A DNA stretch of 6,253 nucleotides from an uncultured Anaerolineaceae bacterium (GTDB taxonomy: Bacteria; Chloroflexota; Anaerolineae; Anaerolineales; Anaerolineaceae), in contig CALCQT010000447.1 in the NCBI GenBank assembly GCA_937894825.1, positions 1-6,253 on the forward strand, in the 5' to 3' direction. The notes under the pieces are model-generated. The model ran no database searches, was not told the origin of the DNA, and saw only the letters and a program-made list of their open reading frames with translations. The translations under genes and the position numbers were made by a program. Shown piece after piece: positions 5,521 to 6,253 of this stretch (positions are counted from its first letter, which is position 1; each line of letters opens with the position of its first letter).

Positions 5521-6253
5521 ATGGCGTTTATTGAGCTGAAAAATATCGATGTTTCGTATGATAACAAAAAGAAGGTCCTGGACAATCTGCAGTTGGACAT
5601 TGACGAAGGAAAGCTGGTCTCCCTTTTGGGCCCTTCCGGCTGCGGGAAGACGACCACGCTGCGCGTGATGGGCGGCTTTATCGAGCCTAACGCAGGACAG
5701 CTGATTGTCAACGGCCGGGATTATACAAAGGTTTCGATCCATAAACGGAATTTCGGGATTGTTTTTCAGAGTTATGCGCTCTTCCCGCACCTCTCGGTGG
5801 GTGAAAATGTGGCTTTCGGCCTGAAGATGCGAAGGACCGGGAAATCTGAAACACAGGAAAAAGTCCGGAATATTTTGCAGATGGTTGATTTGTCGGACTT
5901 TGAGGAGCGGTTTCCGCGGGAACTTTCCGGCGGACAATGTCAGCGGGTTGCGCTGGCACGCGCGCTGGTGGTAAACCCAGAGATTCTCTTGCTGGATGAG
6001 CCGCTTTCAAATCTGGACGCCAAATTACGGTTGAAAATGCGGGTCGAGATCCGTGAGTTGCAGCAAAAAATGGGAATCACCTCTGTCTTTGTCACCCATG
6101 ACCAGGAGGAGTGTTTTTCCATTTCCGATAAAGTGGCCGTGATGAACGGCGGAGTCATTGAGCAATACGATACACCGGAGAAAATCTATTCTCATCCGGA
6201 GACGGCTTTTGTGGCGCGCTTTGTCGGGTTTGAGAATAGATTTTCTCCGGTGT
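5521..6253 (+). CDS. ABC transporter ATP-binding protein, PotA-like (3' end missing)
   Basis: ATPase that powers the importer from the cytoplasmic face. The visible 244 residues hold a complete nucleotide-binding domain: Walker A GPSGCGKT at 37-44, Q-loop Gln83 (VFQSYALFPH), signature LSGGQCQR at 135-142, Walker B ILLLDEP at 155-161, D-loop SNLD at 163-166 and H-loop His193 (VTHDQEE). The ending EQYDTPEKIYSHPETAFVARFVG is typical of the PotA/FbpC/UgpC group. These proteins normally run to about 340-370 residues, so the C-terminal TOBE domain lies beyond the right edge. GGAAGGG stands 8 bases before ATG 5521, a strong ribosome binding site. The gene starts 15 bases after the second permease. 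One oddity is Cys140 in the signature, where Gln is the common residue. Confidence 0.95.
   Translation, partial: MAFIELKNIDVSYDNKKKVLDNLQLDIDEGKLVSLLGPSGCGKTTTLRVMGGFIEPNAGQLIVNGRDYTKVSIHKRNFGIVFQSYALFPHLSVGENVAFGLKMRRTGKSETQEKVRNILQMVDLSDFEERFPRELSGGQCQRVALARALVVNPEILLLDEPLSNLDAKLRLKMRVEIRELQQKMGITSVFVTHDQEECFSISDKVAVMNGGVIEQYDTPEKIYSHPETAFVARFVGFENRFSPV

Noticed and set aside
5353..5937. 194-codon open frame on the minus strand
   Set aside because: Runs antisense across the end of the second permease and the start of the ATPase, both certain; the product has no domain features.

Overview
The window reads as ordinary bacterial chromosome of roughly even base composition, with AT-rich intergenic gaps. 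It has clear AGGAG-type ribosome binding sites, sigma-70/sigma-A-like -10 boxes, a GTG start and a long hairpin terminator. The gene families (CE7 esterase, RNase Z-like MBL protein, PotABC-type importer, family 5 binding protein) are common in Bacillota, especially Clostridia-like lineages. I favour that group only weakly, because the one visible binding protein has an ordinary signal peptide instead of the lipoprotein signal expected in a Gram-positive cell. No phage, transposon, CRISPR or RNA gene is visible.

Layout. (1) Positions 1-1398, minus strand: an MBL-fold hydrolase, then after 53 bases the N-terminal third of a family 5 (oligopeptide/dipeptide/nickel type) solute-binding protein that leaves the window on the left. 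(2) Positions 1399-1649: an AT-rich divergent gap with an extended -10 promoter for the rightward gene. (3) Positions 1650-2621, plus strand: a complete CE7 acetyl-ester hydrolase (acetylxylan esterase/cephalosporin-C deacetylase). (4) Positions 2631-2681: a near-perfect 24-bp hairpin between two convergent genes. (5) Positions 2684-3610, minus strand: a LysR-family regulator. (6) Positions 3611-3884: a regulatory gap with a LysR-type palindrome, a good rightward promoter and a leader of about 190 bases containing a terminator-like hairpin. (7) Positions 3885-6253, plus strand: an ABC importer operon of two permeases and an ATPase, cut off on the right.

How the parts may work together. The LysR gene and the importer operon are divergent. 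The palindrome sits about 65 bases before the predicted importer transcription start and close to the predicted LysR start. This is the classical arrangement in which a LysR protein senses the imported solute, activates the importer and represses itself. The importer belongs to the spermidine/putrescine, iron(III) and aminoethylphosphonate group. Its binding protein, which would reveal the substrate, is probably beyond the right edge. The esterase is a separate unit that would deacetylate short acetylated sugars in the cytoplasm. The MBL gene and the peptide-type binding protein form a third, leftward unit. I see no wholly new system. The most informative signals are the LysR/importer control region and its leader hairpin.
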